From contig CAMYIQ010000042.1 in the NCBI GenBank assembly GCA_947258465.1, positions 1 to 13,852 of the forward strand: a stretch of DNA of 13,852 nt. The letters are read 5' to 3'. The translations under genes and the position numbers were made by a program. Below, one piece after another: positions 13,341 to 13,852 of this stretch. The first letter of the stretch is position 1; every line of letters starts with the position of its first letter. This DNA is from an uncultured Erythrobacter sp. GTDB lineage: Bacteria > Pseudomonadota > Alphaproteobacteria > Sphingomonadales > Sphingomonadaceae. The notes beneath the pieces were generated by a model. It was not told where the DNA came from, did not search any database, and was given only the letters and a program-made list of their open reading frames with translations.

Positions 13341-13346
13341 ATTATC
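13341..13346 (-). promoter_or_regulatory. possible -10 element upstream of ctpA
   Basis: GATAAT on the minus strand lies about 24 bp before the ctpA start, in the 97-bp gap after envC, and would start transcription near 13333. The expected -35 position (13364-13369) reads TGTGGC, a poor match. This could be an internal promoter of the envC-ctpA series or chance. Confidence 0.3.
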
Positions 13347-13414
13347 GCTTGTCGGCGCTGAATGCCACATGAGCATGGGGGGATGCTGCGGGGAAGCGAT
13401 TTTCGACCGGCGAT

Positions 13415-13852
13415 CTATCGCAGGTGGTCCAGCGGGTTCACGGGCTCCCCGCCCTGCCTCAGCTCGAGCGTCACTTCGCCGCGCTGTGCGGGGGCGAGAC
13501 CGAGCGGTGAGCCTGCCGTCACATTCTGCCCCACCGCAACGTCGAGAATTTCGAGGCCGGTGACGAGCGTGGTCCAGCCATTGGCGTGCTCGATAATGAC
13601 AATTCTGCCAAAGCCGCGATACGGCCCGGCGAACCCGATGCGCCCTGCCCCCGGAGCGACGACTTGCGCGCGTGGCCGGGCTGCGAGTGCGATCCCGGCC
13701 TGTCGCTGGCCGCTGGCGCTCGCCTCGCCGAAACCTGCGGTAATCTCGCCCGTGACAGGCAGCAGGTAGCGCGCTGGCGGTTCGGTGGCACTGGGTTCGG
13801 GGCTGGGCGGCGTGACGGCGACCCTTGCGGCCCCTGGATCGGCGGGGCGCGG
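13415..13852 (-). CDS. murein hydrolase activator EnvC-like (degenerate LytM/M23 domain), 3' part
   Basis: The last 145 residues of a protein that runs off the right edge; the frame is open to position 13852 and stops at TAG 13417-13415. After a Pro-rich linker (TPPSPEPSATEPP) comes an M23/LytM domain: LLPVTGEITAGFGEASASGQ, then VVAPGAGRIGFAGPYRGFGRIVIIEHANGWTTLVTGL, then VAVGQNVTAGSPLGLA, ending NPLDHLR. Active M23 enzymes have H-x3-D and H-x-H zinc ligands. Here the usual RHRGIDI place reads RQAGIAL and the usual YAHL place reads VTGL, so the zinc site is lost. This is the state of EnvC, which activates periplasmic amidases during cell division instead of cutting peptidoglycan itself. The N-terminal coiled coil of EnvC would be outside the window. 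Position directly upstream of ctpA agrees with the order I recall in sphingomonads. Confidence 0.88.
   Translation of the reverse strand, partial: PRPADPGAARVAVTPPSPEPSATEPPARYLLPVTGEITAGFGEASASGQRQAGIALAARPRAQVVAPGAGRIGFAGPYRGFGRIVIIEHANGWTTLVTGLEILDVAVGQNVTAGSPLGLAPAQRGEVTLELRQGGEPVNPLDHLR

Noticed and set aside
12262..13563. 433-codon open frame antisense to ctpA and envC
   Set aside because: It crosses two well-supported genes and their spacer, and the product is rich in Arg, His, Asp and Gly without recognisable motifs.

Overview
The window reads as ordinary chromosomal DNA from an alphaproteobacterium, most likely a sphingomonad of the Erythrobacteraceae type. The evidence is the GC-rich coding bias on both strands, the alphaproteobacterial style of the proteins (short Coq7, FabI with Y-x6-K, DsbB next to Coq7), and gene neighbourhoods I recall from sphingomonads: a run of dnaJ-like, yihY and fabI, and a run of envC, ctpA, dsbB and coq7. 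The organism call is inference, because no rRNA or marker search was possible.

Layout. Positions 1-806 hold the 3' part of mnmA (+). A small membrane-anchored four-cysteine protein (803-1180, -) is wedged tightly between mnmA and a lipoprotein serine hydrolase (1179-2309, +). A 14-bp tandem repeat (2298-2367) carries the stop codons of the serine hydrolase and of the convergent phzF-like gene. A compact minus-strand operon follows: pdxH (4696-4088), a FieF-like cation efflux transporter (4091-3156) and a PhzF-like protein (3159-2362), each overlapping the next by 4 bp. A divergent spacer of about 194 bp leads to a plus-strand operon: a DnaJ/CbpA-type co-chaperone (4891-5850), a YihY/BrkB membrane protein (5854-6870, TTG start) and fabI (6867-7676).

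A palindromic dispersed-repeat-like element (7688-7768) separates fabI from a long minus-strand series. Read in the direction of transcription this is: envC 3' part (window end to 13415), ctpA (13317-11971), dsbB (11955-11479), coq7 (11482-10955), a secreted four-cysteine protein of unknown function (10862-10278), wecB (10236-9112) and wecC (9043-7778).

Functional themes are cell-envelope maintenance (EnvC, CtpA, WecB/WecC, DsbB, FabI), cofactor and quinone chemistry (PdxH, Coq7 feeding the quinone pool that DsbB reduces), tRNA thiolation (MnmA) and protein folding (DnaJ-like). I found no CRISPR array, phage, transposase, tRNA or rRNA. No stretch over 300 bp lacks a gene. I do not see a clearly new multi-gene system. 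The items most worth a second look are the head-to-head start codons sharing CATG at 1178-1181, the stop-codon tandem repeat, the palindromic element and the two uncharacterised cysteine-containing envelope proteins.
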